Positions 35,105 to 45,546 are shown, counted from the stretch's first letter. The stretch: DNA of 64,000 nt from Pseudorhodoplanes sp. (GCA_019187085.1 JABARS010000001.1:372001-436000), one strand, 5' to 3'. Made by a program: numbers and translations. The notes: generated by a model not told the origin, from the letters alone.

Positions 35105-35899
35105 GTGTCCGGTTTCATCGCCCTCGATGGCGTCAGCCATCGCTATGGCGGCATTCAGGCCGGCCCCGAAGGTATCCTTGCGATCCAGGATCTCACGCTC
35201 TCGGTCGGCCGCGGCGAATTCGCCGCGGTCGTCGGCCCGTCCGGCTGCGGCAAGTCCACGCTGATGAAGCTCGTGACCGGCCTGCAATTCCCGTTCGCCG
35301 GCCATGTCATGGTGGCCGGCGAGGAGGTACGCCAGCCGGTCAAGATCGCCGGCATGGCGTTTCAGGCGCCAACCCTTTTGCCCTGGCGCACGACGCTGGA
35401 AAACCTCCTGCTGCCGCTCGAAATCGTGCGCCCCCACCGCGGGGAGATCCGCCGCAACAGGGCGGCCTATGTCGAGCGCGCCGAGAAGCTGCTTGCCTCG
35501 GTCGGCCTCGACGGCTTCGGCTCCAAATATCCCTGGCAATTGTCGGGCGGCATGCAGCAACGCACCTCGCTGTGCCGCGCACTCATCCACGAGCCGCAAC
35601 TGCTCATGCTCGACGAGCCGTTCGGCGCGCTCGATGCCTTCACGCGCGAGGAATTGTGGTGCGTCATCCGCGATTTGCATGCAGTGCGCGGCATCACCAT
35701 CATTCTCGTCACCCATGACCTGCGCGAGGCGGTGTTCCTGGCCGACCGCGTGTTCGTGATGTCGGCGCGCCCGGGCCGCATCCTCGCTGAGCGCAAGATC
35801 GACCTGCCGCGCCCGCGCGATCTGGAGGTCACTTTCTCTACAGAGTTCCAGGACATCGTGCACGAGCTGCGCGGGCACATCGTGAAGGCGCGGCAATGA
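35105..35899 (+). CDS. NitT/TauT-type ABC transporter ATP-binding protein
   Basis: A 264-residue ATPase. The Walker A is VGPSGCGKSTLMKL, the signature QLSGGMQQRTSLCRAL, the Walker B LLMLDEPFGALDAF, and the switch histidine lies in LVTHDLREAVFLADRV, as in SsuB/TauB. It starts at a GTG 38 bases after the binding-protein gene and overlaps the permease start by ATGA, so all three are one operon. Confidence 0.93.
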   Translation: MSGFIALDGVSHRYGGIQAGPEGILAIQDLTLSVGRGEFAAVVGPSGCGKSTLMKLVTGLQFPFAGHVMVAGEEVRQPVKIAGMAFQAPTLLPWRTTLENLLLPLEIVRPHRGEIRRNRAAYVERAEKLLASVGLDGFGSKYPWQLSGGMQQRTSLCRALIHEPQLLMLDEPFGALDAFTREELWCVIRDLHAVRGITIILVTHDLREAVFLADRVFVMSARPGRILAERKIDLPRPRDLEVTFSTEFQDIVHELRGHIVKARQ

Positions 35900-36672
35900 A
35901 CAGCAGCCCCACTCTGATGATCCGGCTGGCGCCGTGGCTGTTCACGGTGGCGCTGCTGCTGCTCTGGGAATTCGTCTGCCGCGCCTTCAATATCCCGGAA
36001 TTCTTCCTGCCGACACCGATGGCGGTGGCGCGGGCGACCTACGAATTCTGGCCGGCGATCTACCGCAATTCCTGGATCACGCTGCAGACGACGCTGATCG
36101 GTTTCGGGCTTGCGGTCGGTTTCGGGCTTTTCCTCGGTCTTGCCATCGGCTGGTCGCGCACGATCTATGCCGGCATCTATCCGCTGATGATCGGCTTCAA
36201 CGCGATCCCCAAGGTCGCGGTCGTGCCGATCCTCGTCCTGTGGTTCGGCATCGGCTTCATGCCGGCGGTGCTCACCGCCTTCCTGATCTCGTTCTTTCCG
36301 ATCGTCGTCAATGTGGCGACCGGCCTTGCCACCATCGAGCCGGAGATGGAGGACGTGCTCAAGGCGCTCGGCGCCTCCAAGCTCGACATCATGCGCAAGG
36401 TCGGAATCCCGCGCTCGCTGCCTTACTTTTTCGGCTCGCTCAAGATCGCCATCACGCTCGCCTTCGTCGGCTCGGTGATTTCCGAAAGCATCGCCTCCAA
36501 TTACGGCATCGGCAACCTGATGCTGCAGGCGCAGGCGCAATTCCAGGTGCCACTGATTTTCGCCGGCCTCGTCGCCCTCGCCGTCGAAGGCATCGTCATG
36601 TACTGGGTAATGGCGCTGCTCGAGCAGCGCATGACCGGCTGGGCCCAGCGTTCGGGCTTCGCCCAGACCTGA
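35896..36672 (+). CDS. NitT/TauT-type ABC transporter permease
   Basis: A 258-residue protein with about six membrane helices. The cytoplasmic coupling (EAA) loop is at EPEMEDVLKALGASKLDIM and the following helix, as in SsuC/TauC. It completes a binding-protein/ATPase/permease set. The substrate is unknown. The LysR gene converges from the right, 35 bases away. Confidence 0.92.
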   Translation: MNSSPTLMIRLAPWLFTVALLLLWEFVCRAFNIPEFFLPTPMAVARATYEFWPAIYRNSWITLQTTLIGFGLAVGFGLFLGLAIGWSRTIYAGIYPLMIGFNAIPKVAVVPILVLWFGIGFMPAVLTAFLISFFPIVVNVATGLATIEPEMEDVLKALGASKLDIMRKVGIPRSLPYFFGSLKIAITLAFVGSVISESIASNYGIGNLMLQAQAQFQVPLIFAGLVALAVEGIVMYWVMALLEQRMTGWAQRSGFAQT

Positions 36673-36707
36673 TCCGCACCATCGCGTCAGGACGGCCAGC
36701 CCGCCGG

Positions 36708-37613
36708 CTACAGCATCAGTTCGGCCGGAAGCTCCGTACGGCCGCGCTGCGTTGCAACGCTTTGCGGATTGAGCACCAAGGCCACCGCGTCCGCCAGTTG
36801 CTCAAGCGCCTCGCGGCCGTCGCCTTCGCGGATCGATATCCCGCAAAACAGATCGGCGGGCCTCGGATAAGGCGCGTCGTCCCATACGGCAAGCCCGGCG
36901 GTTTCGACGCGGCTGCGCGTGAGGGTCATGATGCCGAGCCCGGCATTGATCGCGGCCGCCAGACTTGCGGTGCTGGGGCTGACGTAAACGACCTCATAGG
37001 CGCGCCCGATCTGATCGAGCGCGGCCACGGCCGTCCGGTGCAGGGCGCAGTCCTCGCCGAAGGAAACCAGGGCGACCGGCGCATTGCCGTCATGCGGATA
37101 GACCGGGTTGTGAACCCACGCCGTCTGCTCGCGCCACTCGCGCCGCGAATCCCGCACGCTGGCGACCGACATGCCGATGCACAGATCGAGCTCGCCCTGC
37201 CGCAATTCGCGCAGGAACATTTCACGATGCCCGCTGCGCACGCGGAAACGAACGTCCGGCCAGCGCATGCGGAATTGCGCGAGCGTCCACGGCAGGTACG
37301 GCAAAATGAAATCGCCCGGCACGCCGACGCGGATCGTCTGCGACAGCGGTCCCGGCATCGTCAGTCCGAGGATGCTGTCGTTGATCGCAAGCAGCCGGCG
37401 CGCCTGATCGATGATGCGCTCGCCGAGCGGCGTCAGCAGCACGCCCGGCGCACTCTTGTCGAGAATGTCTGCACCGAGCAGTTGTTGCAGGCGTTTGATC
37501 TGGGCACTGACAGCCGGCTGCGTCACGCCAAGCGCCTGCGCTGCCTTGGTAAAACTGCGCAGATCCACCACCGTCACCAACGTGCGAAGCAATTCAGTTG
37601 GTATATTGATCAT
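36708..37613 (-). CDS. LysR family transcriptional regulator
   Basis: A 301-residue regulator. The N-terminal helix-turn-helix is FTKAAQALGVTQPAVSAQIK, followed by RLQQLLGADILDKSAPG; the remainder is the periplasmic-binding-like effector domain. It is convergent to the ABC operon and divergent from the glucan exporter, across 271 bases. Its target is unclear: LysR proteins usually act on the divergent promoter, which would be ndvA. Confidence 0.92.
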   Translation of the reverse strand: MINIPTELLRTLVTVVDLRSFTKAAQALGVTQPAVSAQIKRLQQLLGADILDKSAPGVLLTPLGERIIDQARRLLAINDSILGLTMPGPLSQTIRVGVPGDFILPYLPWTLAQFRMRWPDVRFRVRSGHREMFLRELRQGELDLCIGMSVASVRDSRREWREQTAWVHNPVYPHDGNAPVALVSFGEDCALHRTAVAALDQIGRAYEVVYVSPSTASLAAAINAGLGIMTLTRSRVETAGLAVWDDAPYPRPADLFCGISIREGDGREALEQLADAVALVLNPQSVATQRGRTELPAELML

Positions 37614-37884
37614 CGTGGGGGCGGCTTATCGCCTGATTCCTTGTATGCCGAGTTTGCCACAGCGTGCGCACGGAAGGACATCGCCGGCTATCAATTTTCA
37701 TTTATTGCCTTTGACGGATATAGTTTGTGCACCGTGGATATGTCGTCGTCTCGCCTGGCAGTTTCACTGACGTGAAGACATCATTCAATAAAGCGATAAC
37801 CATGGCGCATTTTGCGATGCCTCAAAATTTGCTGCATCCGTTTGCGCGATCGACAATAGTCAAACGCGCCGTGAATAATCATCA

Positions 37885-39681
37885 ATGAAGCTTCTACGCC
37901 TCTATATGCGGGTTCTCCACCTTCTCGGCCCGGAAACGCGCCTGGGTTGGTTCCTCGCTCTCGCCAATGTGGCCCTTGCCGCCGCCCAGTTCGCCGAACC
38001 CGTGCTGTTTGGCCGCATAATCGACGCGCTCGCGGGCGCCCAGGGCGGCCGCGGCTCCACGACATGGGATAGCCTGCTGCCGCTGCTGCTGGCCTGGGCT
38101 GCGTTCGGGCTTTTCACCATCGGCTGCGGCGTGGTGGTAGCCTTGTATGCCGACCGGCTCGCGCACCGGCAGCGCCATGCCGTGCTCACCGGCTATTTCG
38201 AGCATGTCCTGCAATTGCCGATGTCCTATCACGGCGGCGCCCATTCCGGCCGCCTGATGAAGGTGATGCTGGCGGGCACCGATTCGCTGTGGAGCATCTG
38301 GCTGTCGTTCTTCCGCGAGCATTTTGCAGCCTTCGTCGCACTCATCATCCTGCTTCCGCTCTCGCTCATCCTGAACTGGCGGCTGGCGCTGTTGCTGATC
38401 GTGCTGTGCGTGCTGTTCGCGGCGCTGACCACGATCGTGCTGCGCAAGACCAACGAGATGCAGACCGCCGTCGAGCGTCACTATTCGGACCTCGCCGAAC
38501 GGGCCTCGGACGCGCTCGGCAATGTCGCACTGGTTCAGAGCTATGTGCGCATCGAGGCCGAGGTGCTGGCGCTGCGCGACGTCGTCAACCGGCTGCTCGG
38601 CGCGCAGATGCCGGTGCTGTCCTGGTGGGCGGTGGTGGCGGTCGCCACGCGCGCATCAACGACCATCACGCTGCTCGCGATCTTCCTTGTCGGCACCTAT
38701 CTCCTGTTCCGCGATCTCGCCACCCTCGGCGAGATCGTGATGTTCATGAGTTTCGCGACCATGCTGGTGCAGCGCCTTGAACAGGCGGTCGGCTTCGTCA
38801 ACAAGGTGTTCATGGACGCACCCCGCCTCGAAGAATTCTTCGAGGTGCTCGATGCCGAACCCGCCGTCCGCGACCGGCCGAACGCAATCGATCCCGGCCG
38901 GCTGACCGGCAATGTCGCATTCGAAGACGTGTCGTTCTCCTATGACGGCAAGCGGCCGGCTGTCGCCGACCTTGATTTCGTGGCAAAGCCGGGCGACGTC
39001 ATCGCGCTTGTGGGGCCGACCGGTGCCGGCAAGACCACCGCGCTCGCGCTCCTGCACCGCGTGTTCGATCCGCAATCGGGCGGCATCAAGGTTGACGGGA
39101 TCGACCTGCGCGACATGAAGCTTGCCGCGCTTCGCCGCAATATCGGCGTCGTGTTCCAGGAAGTGCTGCTGCTCAACCGCTCGGTCGCCGAGAACCTCTA
39201 TATCGGCAAGCCCGATGCCACCGAGGAGGAGATGCGCCAGGCGCTGGCGCGCGCGCAGGCGCTCGAATTCGTCGAGCGCAATCCGGAAGGGCTGCAGGCG
39301 AGTGTCGGCGAGCGCGGGCGTTTCCTGTCGGGCGGCGAGCGCCAACGATTGTCGATCGCGCGAGCGCTCCTGAAAAATCCGCCGATCCTCATCCTTGACG
39401 AGGCCACGAGCGCGCTCGATGCGGCGACCGAAGTCAAGGTGCAGGCCGCGCTCGACGAGGTGATGAAGGACCGCACCACGTTCGTGATCGCGCACCGGCT
39501 CGCGACCATCCGCAACGCCACGAAAATCCTGGTGTTCGCCGCCAGCCGCATCGTGGAAGCCGGCACCTTCGACGAATTGACCGCCCGCGAGGGCCCGTTC
39601 GCCGAGCTCGCGCGCAGCCAGTTCCTCATTCCGAAAGCGCAGCCGCGCCCCGAGCCGGAACCCGACCGCGCCCCGGCCTGA
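37885..39681 (+). CDS. ndvA: NdvA/ChvA-type cyclic beta-1,2-glucan ABC exporter (ATPase-permease)
   Basis: A 598-residue half-transporter. Six N-terminal membrane helices (to about 300) are followed by a nucleotide-binding domain with Walker [15 protein letters not shown] near 377, signature [17 protein letters not shown] and Walker [17 protein letters not shown]. The opening [19 protein letters not shown] and the middle [20 protein letters not shown] match the NdvA/ChvA/glucan exporter family, which moves cyclic beta-1,2-glucan to the periplasm for osmotic adaptation and host infection. The glucan synthase NdvB is not in the window, so the substrate rests on homology. Confidence 0.87.
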   Translation: MKLLRLYMRVLHLLGPETRLGWFLALANVALAAAQFAEPVLFGRIIDALAGAQGGRGSTTWDSLLPLLLAWAAFGLFTIGCGVVVALYADRLAHRQRHAVLTGYFEHVLQLPMSYHGGAHSGRLMKVMLAGTDSLWSIWLSFFREHFAAFVALIILLPLSLILNWRLALLLIVLCVLFAALTTIVLRKTNEMQTAVERHYSDLAERASDALGNVALVQSYVRIEAEVLALRDVVNRLLGAQMPVLSWWAVVAVATRASTTITLLAIFLVGTYLLFRDLATLGEIVMFMSFATMLVQRLEQAVGFVNKVFMDAPRLEEFFEVLDAEPAVRDRPNAIDPGRLTGNVAFEDVSFSYDGKRPAVADLDFVAKPGDVIALVGPTGAGKTTALALLHRVFDPQSGGIKVDGIDLRDMKLAALRRNIGVVFQEVLLLNRSVAENLYIGKPDATEEEMRQALARAQALEFVERNPEGLQASVGERGRFLSGGERQRLSIARALLKNPPILILDEATSALDAATEVKVQAALDEVMKDRTTFVIAHRLATIRNATKILVFAASRIVEAGTFDELTAREGPFAELARSQFLIPKAQPRPEPEPDRAPA

Positions 39682-39688
39682 ATACGCC

Positions 39689-40855
39689 TCAGCGAATGCG
39701 TTCGAGGATGCTCACGTAATTAGCGACCGCCGCGCCGCCCATGTTGAAAATGCCGGCGAGCCTTGCGTCCTTAACCTGGAAGTCGCCGGCCTGGCCGGTG
39801 AGTTGCATTGTGCACAGAGCGTGCATCGAGACGCCGGTGGCGCCGATCGGATGACCCTTGGCTTTCAGCCCGCCGGAGGGATTGACCGGCAGGCGGCCGG
39901 TCTTCTGCGTGATGCCTTCGGCGATCACGCGCGCGCCCTGACCTTCGGGCGCAAGGCCCATCGCTTCATATTCGATCAGTTCGGCGATCGTGAAACAGTC
40001 GTGCGTCTCCACGAACGACAGGTCGGACAGCGTGACGCCGGCTTTCGCCAGCGCGTCCTTCCAGGCGTGCGCGCAGCCCTCGAACTTGAGGATGTCGCGC
40101 CGGGCCATCGGCAGGAAGTCCTGCATGTGGGAGGCGGCGCGGAACACGATCGCCTTTTTCATCTGCAGCGCTGTTTCCACGTCGGCCAGCACGACGGCGG
40201 CCGCGCCGTCGGAAACGAGTGAGCAGTCCGTGCGCTTGAGCGGACCGGCCACGAACGGGTTCTTGTCGCTCTCGGTGCGGCAGAAATCGTAGCCGAGATC
40301 CTTGCGGAATTGCGCGAACGGGTTGCCGACGCCGTTCTTGTGGTTTTTCGCCGCGATCATGGCGAGCGCGTCGGACTGGTCGCCGTATTTCTGGAAATAA
40401 AGGCCCGCGATCTTGCCAAAGATGCCGGCAAAGCCGCCCTCGATATTGGCCTCCTCGCGCACATAGGAGGCTTTCAGGAGGTTGCGGCCGATTTCCGGCC
40501 CCGGCGTCGTCGTCATCTGCTCCACGCCGACCACAAGCACGATGCGGGCGGCGCGGGCCTCGATGCTCTTGAGCCCCTGATGGACGGCGGCGGAACCCGT
40601 GGCGCAGGCATTCTCGACCCGGATGGCGCGCTTGAAGCGCAGGTCCGGCGAGGCCTGCAGCACCAGCGAGGCGGTGAAATCCTGCGCCGAGAAGCCGGCA
40701 TTGAAATGTCCGAGCACGATCTCGTCGACGTCGCGCGCCGCAATCCCGGCGTCCGCCAGTGCGTCGCCGGCGACGCGGACGATCAGGCTCTCCACGCTCT
40801 CACTGTCGAGCTTGCCGAAGGGGGTATGCGCAATGCCTACGATACAGGCGGTCAT
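39689..40855 (-). CDS. thiolase-family acetyl-CoA acetyltransferase
   Basis: A 388-residue thiolase. The nucleophile is Cys84 in VENACATGSAAVH. Further motifs are FVETHDCFTIAELIEYEAMG and GGLKAKGHPIGATGVSMHAL. In place of the second active-site cysteine (CGGG) the C-terminus reads IFNMGGAAVANY, which places it with SCP2-like thiolases rather than PhaA-type biosynthetic enzymes. Its in vivo substrate and direction are uncertain. It converges with ndvA with seven bases between stops. Confidence 0.85.
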   Translation of the reverse strand: MTACIVGIAHTPFGKLDSESVESLIVRVAGDALADAGIAARDVDEIVLGHFNAGFSAQDFTASLVLQASPDLRFKRAIRVENACATGSAAVHQGLKSIEARAARIVLVVGVEQMTTTPGPEIGRNLLKASYVREEANIEGGFAGIFGKIAGLYFQKYGDQSDALAMIAAKNHKNGVGNPFAQFRKDLGYDFCRTESDKNPFVAGPLKRTDCSLVSDGAAAVVLADVETALQMKKAIVFRAASHMQDFLPMARRDILKFEGCAHAWKDALAKAGVTLSDLSFVETHDCFTIAELIEYEAMGLAPEGQGARVIAEGITQKTGRLPVNPSGGLKAKGHPIGATGVSMHALCTMQLTGQAGDFQVKDARLAGIFNMGGAAVANYVSILERIR

Positions 40856-41047
40856 TGGAGGTTTCCCTGGAATGCGTCTCTGCCGGACCTTGCCGAACTT
40901 TGGTCGCTTTCTTGGGGAATTAGCACGCTTCGAGGCACAAAAACAGCGCGGTTGGGAACGGCCACTTTGCGTTCCGGGCTGCCTTTGGGCTAGATATTCA
41001 GCGATTTCGCAGGCTCACGCGAAAAACTCGAAGGATCGGCAGACCCT

Positions 41048-42514
41048 GTGACCTTCGCCCCGCGGCTGTTCCGACATTCACCGATCCTTGCAACCTTCCT
41101 TGCCGGCTTTCTTGCCGGTCTGGCGCCGCTGTCGCTTGCGGCAACCGGAACCGCATCGGCGGAGGCGTTGCTCCTGATCGAGGCCGACACCGGCAGGGTC
41201 CTGCACGCGGAAAACGCCACCCAGCCCTGGTACCCGGCCTCGGTCACCAAGCTGATGACCGCCTATGTCACCTTGCGCGCGGTGCGCGAACGGCGCCTGA
41301 CCCTCGATACGCTGCTGCCGGTCTCCGCCAATGCCGCCGCCCAGGCGCCCTCGAAAATGGGCTTCAAGCCCGGCACCACCGTCACCGTCGACAACGCGCT
41401 GAAGATGCTGATGGTGAAATCGGCCAACGACGTTGCCGTGGTCCTCGCCGAAGGCGTATCGGGATCGATCTCGAAATTCGCCGACGAAATGAACCGCGCC
41501 GCACAGCGGCTCGGCATGAAGCAGACGACCTACGTCAATCCCAACGGCCTGCCGGCCGACGCCCAGGTCACCTCGGCGCGCGATCAGGCGATCCTGGCGC
41601 GCGCCATCTTTCGCGAGTTTCCCGAATACGAACTCTACTGGCACATCTCCGCGATCAAGTTCGGTCGCCGGGTCATGCGCAACTACAACACGCTGATCGA
41701 TCGCTATCCCGGCGCCGACGGCATGAAGACCGGGTTCATCTGCGCCTCCGGCTTCAACCTCGTGGCTTCGGCGACGCGCAACGGCAAGCGGCTGATCGCG
41801 GTCGTGCTCGGCGCGGCGTCCGGTCCGGTACGTGCGGTCAAGGCGGCGCAGATGCTGGAGCGCGGCTTCACCAACGGCGGCTTCAGTTGGCTTGCGCCCT
41901 CGCTCGGCACAGTCGAGGCGCTGGTGCCGGTCAACGCCGCCCCGCCCAATCTGCGCGACGAGATGTGCGGCAAGCATCGCAAGCGCCCTGCCGCCGAATC
42001 CGAGGACGAGGAATCCGACGAGACGATCACCAATACCCAGATCGATTCCGGCTCCCCGCACGCGATCAATCTCACGAACCTGCGCGGAACGATTTCAAAG
42101 CCGTCGAGCCTGCTCGGCCCGCTGACGCCATCGATGGAGCCGATCGTCGTGTTTGCCGGACCACCGAAGAGCAAGACGGCGCCGGCAGTTGCGGCTCCGA
42201 AACCGAAAAAGGGAACAACGACGGCGGCCGCCGCGCCCGGCGCGGCCGCCCCGACGACACCCGCAGCCGTCGCCGCGCCTGCCTTTGCGCCAACGCCGCC
42301 GGCCTATCCCTCGACCGCCGCTTTCAGCCCGGCCAGCGCGCCCGCGCCGGGCGCGGCGGTCCCGACACCGCGGCCCAAACCACCGGCTACCGCAGCGAAG
42401 CCGAAAACCGGTGCCGCCACGCCCGCACCGCAGGCCGCCGCCGCGCCAAAGCCGGCACCGAAGCCTGTATCGGCGGCGACACCCAAGCCCGCAAGCGCGC
42501 CGGCAAACCGGTGA
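41048..42514 (+). CDS. D-alanyl-D-alanine carboxypeptidase (class A low-molecular-weight PBP)
   Basis: A 488-residue secreted serine peptidase. Ser65 and Lys68 form SxxK in PASVTKLM, SAN is at 125-127, and KTG at 227-229 in DGMKTGFICASGF. The enzyme trims pentapeptides of peptidoglycan. After the catalytic and trailing domain the last 130 or so residues are an alanine/proline/lysine-rich, disordered tail (APKPAPKPVSAATPKPASAP). This replaces the membrane-anchoring amphipathic helix. The start is a GTG, and the stop overlaps the next gene by GTGA. Confidence 0.9.
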   Translation: MTFAPRLFRHSPILATFLAGFLAGLAPLSLAATGTASAEALLLIEADTGRVLHAENATQPWYPASVTKLMTAYVTLRAVRERRLTLDTLLPVSANAAAQAPSKMGFKPGTTVTVDNALKMLMVKSANDVAVVLAEGVSGSISKFADEMNRAAQRLGMKQTTYVNPNGLPADAQVTSARDQAILARAIFREFPEYELYWHISAIKFGRRVMRNYNTLIDRYPGADGMKTGFICASGFNLVASATRNGKRLIAVVLGAASGPVRAVKAAQMLERGFTNGGFSWLAPSLGTVEALVPVNAAPPNLRDEMCGKHRKRPAAESEDEESDETITNTQIDSGSPHAINLTNLRGTISKPSSLLGPLTPSMEPIVVFAGPPKSKTAPAVAAPKPKKGTTTAAAAPGAAAPTTPAAVAAPAFAPTPPAYPSTAAFSPASAPAPGAAVPTPRPKPPATAAKPKTGAATPAPQAAAAPKPAPKPVSAATPKPASAPANR

Positions 42515-43650
42515 ACGAAACGTCCGCCCGACCGCGCGGGCCCGTCGCCCCGCTGCCGCTGACCGTGCTGACCGGCTTCCTCGGCGCCGGCAAAACGACG
42601 CTGCTCAACCGTCTGCTGAAGGATCCCGCGCTCGCCGGCACGGCGGTGATCGTCAATGAATTCGGCGAAGTACCGCTCGACCATCTGATGGTCGAGCGCA
42701 TCGACGACAATCTGGTCGTGCTGTCGAGCGGCTGCCTGTGCTGCACCCTGCGCGGCGATCTCGTCACCGCGCTCGAAAAGCTGCTGCGCGATCTCGACAA
42801 CGGGCGCATCAGCTTCACGCGCGTGCTGCTCGAGACCACCGGCCTCGCCGATCCGGCCCCGATCCTGCAGACGGCGATGTCGCACCCCTATCTCGTGCTG
42901 CGCTTCCGGCTCGACGGCGTCATCGCCACGGTCGATGCGGTCAACGGCATGGCAACGCTCGACGAGCATCCCGAGGCGGTCAAGCAGGCCGCCGTCGCCG
43001 ACCGGATCGTTCTGACCAAGACCGACCTTCTGGTCACCGAGGACGCGCGGGCTCATGCCGCACGCCTGCGGGCGCGGCTGCATACGCTCAACCCGGCCGC
43101 CTCCGTGCTCGATGCCGCGGCCGGCGAGGCCGTGCCGGCGCGCCTGCTCGATTGCGGCCTCTACAATCCCGCAACCAAGAGCGCCGACGTCGAGCGCTGG
43201 CTCGCGGAAGAGGCCTATGCCGCCGCGCACGATCACGATCATCATGACCATCACCATGACGTTAACCGCCACGACGATCGCGTGCGCGCGTTCTGCCTGA
43301 CCACCGACGCCGCCATACCGACCGCAATCCTCGACCTGTTCCTCGAATTGCTGCGCTCGATGCACGGGCCAAAATTGCTGCGGTTCAAGGCGATCGTGAA
43401 GCTTGCGGAGTCGCCCGACGCGCCAATCGTCCTGCACGGCGTCCAGCATGTGCTGCATCCGCCCGCCCAGCTTCCGGCCTGGCCGGACGGCGACCGCCGC
43501 AGCCGCCTCGTCTTCATCGTGCGCGACATCGAGGAACGCACGATCCGCGAGTTGTTCGACGCCTTCCTCGGCACCCCCGCGCCCGACCGGCCCGACCGCG
43601 CCGCGCTGATCGACAATCCGCTGGTGCCGTTCGGCGGCCGCGACCGCTAG
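42511..43650 (+). CDS. CobW/COG0523-family GTPase with His-rich linker
   Basis: A 379-residue G3E GTPase, probably a metal chaperone or insertase. The P-loop is TGFLGAGKTTLLN (about 22-30), the metal motif CLCC lies at 75-78, and NKxD is replaced by TKTD in VLTKTDLL. A His/Asp run HDHDHHDHHHD at about 240-250 can bind zinc, nickel or cobalt. The C-terminal CobW domain is present. It is translationally coupled to the D-Ala-D-Ala carboxypeptidase. No cobalamin synthesis genes are adjacent, so a role in zinc homeostasis is as likely as one in B12 synthesis. Confidence 0.9.
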   Translation: MNETSARPRGPVAPLPLTVLTGFLGAGKTTLLNRLLKDPALAGTAVIVNEFGEVPLDHLMVERIDDNLVVLSSGCLCCTLRGDLVTALEKLLRDLDNGRISFTRVLLETTGLADPAPILQTAMSHPYLVLRFRLDGVIATVDAVNGMATLDEHPEAVKQAAVADRIVLTKTDLLVTEDARAHAARLRARLHTLNPAASVLDAAAGEAVPARLLDCGLYNPATKSADVERWLAEEAYAAAHDHDHHDHHHDVNRHDDRVRAFCLTTDAAIPTAILDLFLELLRSMHGPKLLRFKAIVKLAESPDAPIVLHGVQHVLHPPAQLPAWPDGDRRSRLVFIVRDIEERTIRELFDAFLGTPAPDRPDRAALIDNPLVPFGGRDR

Positions 43651-43733
43651 CGCACCCGGCGCTCAAAGCGACATCGCGCCCCTTGCCACCGCACGGCGAC
43701 TCTTCGATGTTAGCGGCCGCGTCGGAGCCGACC

Positions 43734-45533
43734 ATGGGATTTTTCGGACAGATCTGGAGCGATGCGGTTTTCCTGCGCGGAGCGCTGCGCTCGCTACGGA
43801 TGACCACGCACATCGCGCGCAATCCGACACGCGTCTTTCCCGACGTGGTCGAGGAGCTGGCGACGCGCTTCGGCGAGGCGCCGGCCTTGCTCTCGGAGCG
43901 CGAGCATTTCAGCTATCGTCAATTATTCGAGCGCTCCAACCGCTATTCGCGCTGGGCCCTGCAGCACGGTGTCGCCAAAGGCGAGGCCGTCTGCCTGCTC
44001 ATGCCCAACCGGCCGGAATTTCTGGCGATCTGGATCGGCGTCACGCGGGTCGGCGGCATCACCGCCCTGCTCAACACCAACCTTGTCGGCCCTTCGCTCG
44101 CGCACTGCATCGAGGTCGCGCGACCCAAACATATCATCGTCGCCGCCGAGCTCGCCTCACACCTGATCGGCACGCTGCCGCTGCTCAAATGCAAGCCTAC
44201 GATCTGGGTCCATGGCGAAAGCACGCAACACTGGCCGCGTATCGATCATCAGATCGAGCAGCATGACGGCCGTGCGCTTGAAGTGCACGAACGCCGCGCT
44301 CTGACCATCGAGGACCGCGCGCTCTACATCTACACCTCCGGCACGACCGGCCTGCCGAAGGCGGCCAATGTCAATCATTACCGCGTCATGCTTGCGTCCT
44401 ACGGCTTCGCCGGCGTCATGGGCACGCGCGCGAGCGACCGCATGTACAATTGCCTGCCAATGTATCACACGGTCGGCGGACTGTGCGCCACCGGCTCGCT
44501 CCTGGTGCAGGGCGGCTCGGTCGTGTTGCGCGAACGCTTTTCGGCGCGCGAATTCTGGGACGACATCGCGCGCAACGAATGCACGCTCGTACAATATATC
44601 GGTGAGCTGTGCCGCTATCTTCTCAACAACCCGCCGCATCCCAACGAGCATAACCACAAGCTGCGGCTCGCCTGCGGCAACGGATTGCGGCCCGACATCT
44701 GGGAAACGTTCCGCGACCGGTTCCGGATTCCGCTGATCCTGGAATTCTATGCCGCGACCGAAGGCAATGTGATGATGTTCAATTTCGAGGGCAAGACCGG
44801 CGCCATCGGCCGCCTGCCCTGGTTCATGGAAAGCCGCTTTCCGGTCGCGGTCGTCAAATTCGACGTCGAGAAGGAGCAGCCGATACGCGGCCCCGACGGC
44901 TTCTGCATCAAGTGCGATCCCGACGAGGCGGGCGAGGCGATCGGCAAGATCGTCAACGATCCCAACCGGCCGAGCGGGCGCTTCGAAGGCTATGCGCGCA
45001 GCGAGGATGGCGAGAAGAAGATCCTGCGCGACGTGTTCGAGAAAGGCGACGCCTGGTTCCGCACCGGCGACCTCATGCGCAAGGATCGCAACGGCTATTT
45101 CTATTTCGTCGACCGCATCGGCGACACCTTCCGCTGGAAGGGCGAGAACGTCTCCACGACCGAAGTCGCCGAGGCGATCAACGCGTTCCCCGGGATCACC
45201 GACACCACGGTCTATGGCGTACACGTGCCCGGCCGCGAAGGCCGCGCCGGCATGGCTGCGATCGTATGCGAGGGCGAGTGCGTGCTGTCCGACCTGCACG
45301 CGCATCTGCAGCGCCGGCTACCGGACTATGCGCGTCCGCTCTTTCTGCGCATCCGCAAGAGCATCGACGTGACCGCAACCTTCAAGCAGAAGAAGATCAA
45401 TCTGGTCGCGCAGGGCTTCGATCCCGGCCAGATCGACGACCCGCTGTTCTTCAACGATCCGCAGACCCACGCCTTCCTGCCGCTCGATGCCGCGCTCTAT
45501 GAGCGCATCCAGTCCGGCACGATGCGCGTCTGA
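43734..45533 (+). CDS. long-chain/very-long-chain acyl-CoA synthetase (FATP-like)
   Basis: About 599 residues. The AMP-forming ligase motifs are YIYTSGTTGLPKAANVNHYR near 198, FYAATEGNVMMFN, WFRTGDLMRKDRNGYFYFVD and DTFRWKGENVSTTEVAEAI. The last two are those of fatty-acid-transport-protein-like very-long-chain acyl-CoA synthetases. It activates fatty acids, or possibly bile-acid- or sterol-like acids, with ATP and CoA. The ATG at 43734 after GGAG was preferred to one 17 codons upstream. The DUF924 gene follows 13 bases later. Confidence 0.9.
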   Translation: MGFFGQIWSDAVFLRGALRSLRMTTHIARNPTRVFPDVVEELATRFGEAPALLSEREHFSYRQLFERSNRYSRWALQHGVAKGEAVCLLMPNRPEFLAIWIGVTRVGGITALLNTNLVGPSLAHCIEVARPKHIIVAAELASHLIGTLPLLKCKPTIWVHGESTQHWPRIDHQIEQHDGRALEVHERRALTIEDRALYIYTSGTTGLPKAANVNHYRVMLASYGFAGVMGTRASDRMYNCLPMYHTVGGLCATGSLLVQGGSVVLRERFSAREFWDDIARNECTLVQYIGELCRYLLNNPPHPNEHNHKLRLACGNGLRPDIWETFRDRFRIPLILEFYAATEGNVMMFNFEGKTGAIGRLPWFMESRFPVAVVKFDVEKEQPIRGPDGFCIKCDPDEAGEAIGKIVNDPNRPSGRFEGYARSEDGEKKILRDVFEKGDAWFRTGDLMRKDRNGYFYFVDRIGDTFRWKGENVSTTEVAEAINAFPGITDTTVYGVHVPGREGRAGMAAIVCEGECVLSDLHAHLQRRLPDYARPLFLRIRKSIDVTATFKQKKINLVAQGFDPGQIDDPLFFNDPQTHAFLPLDAALYERIQSGTMRV

Positions 45534-45546
45534 CAGGACGGCCCAG

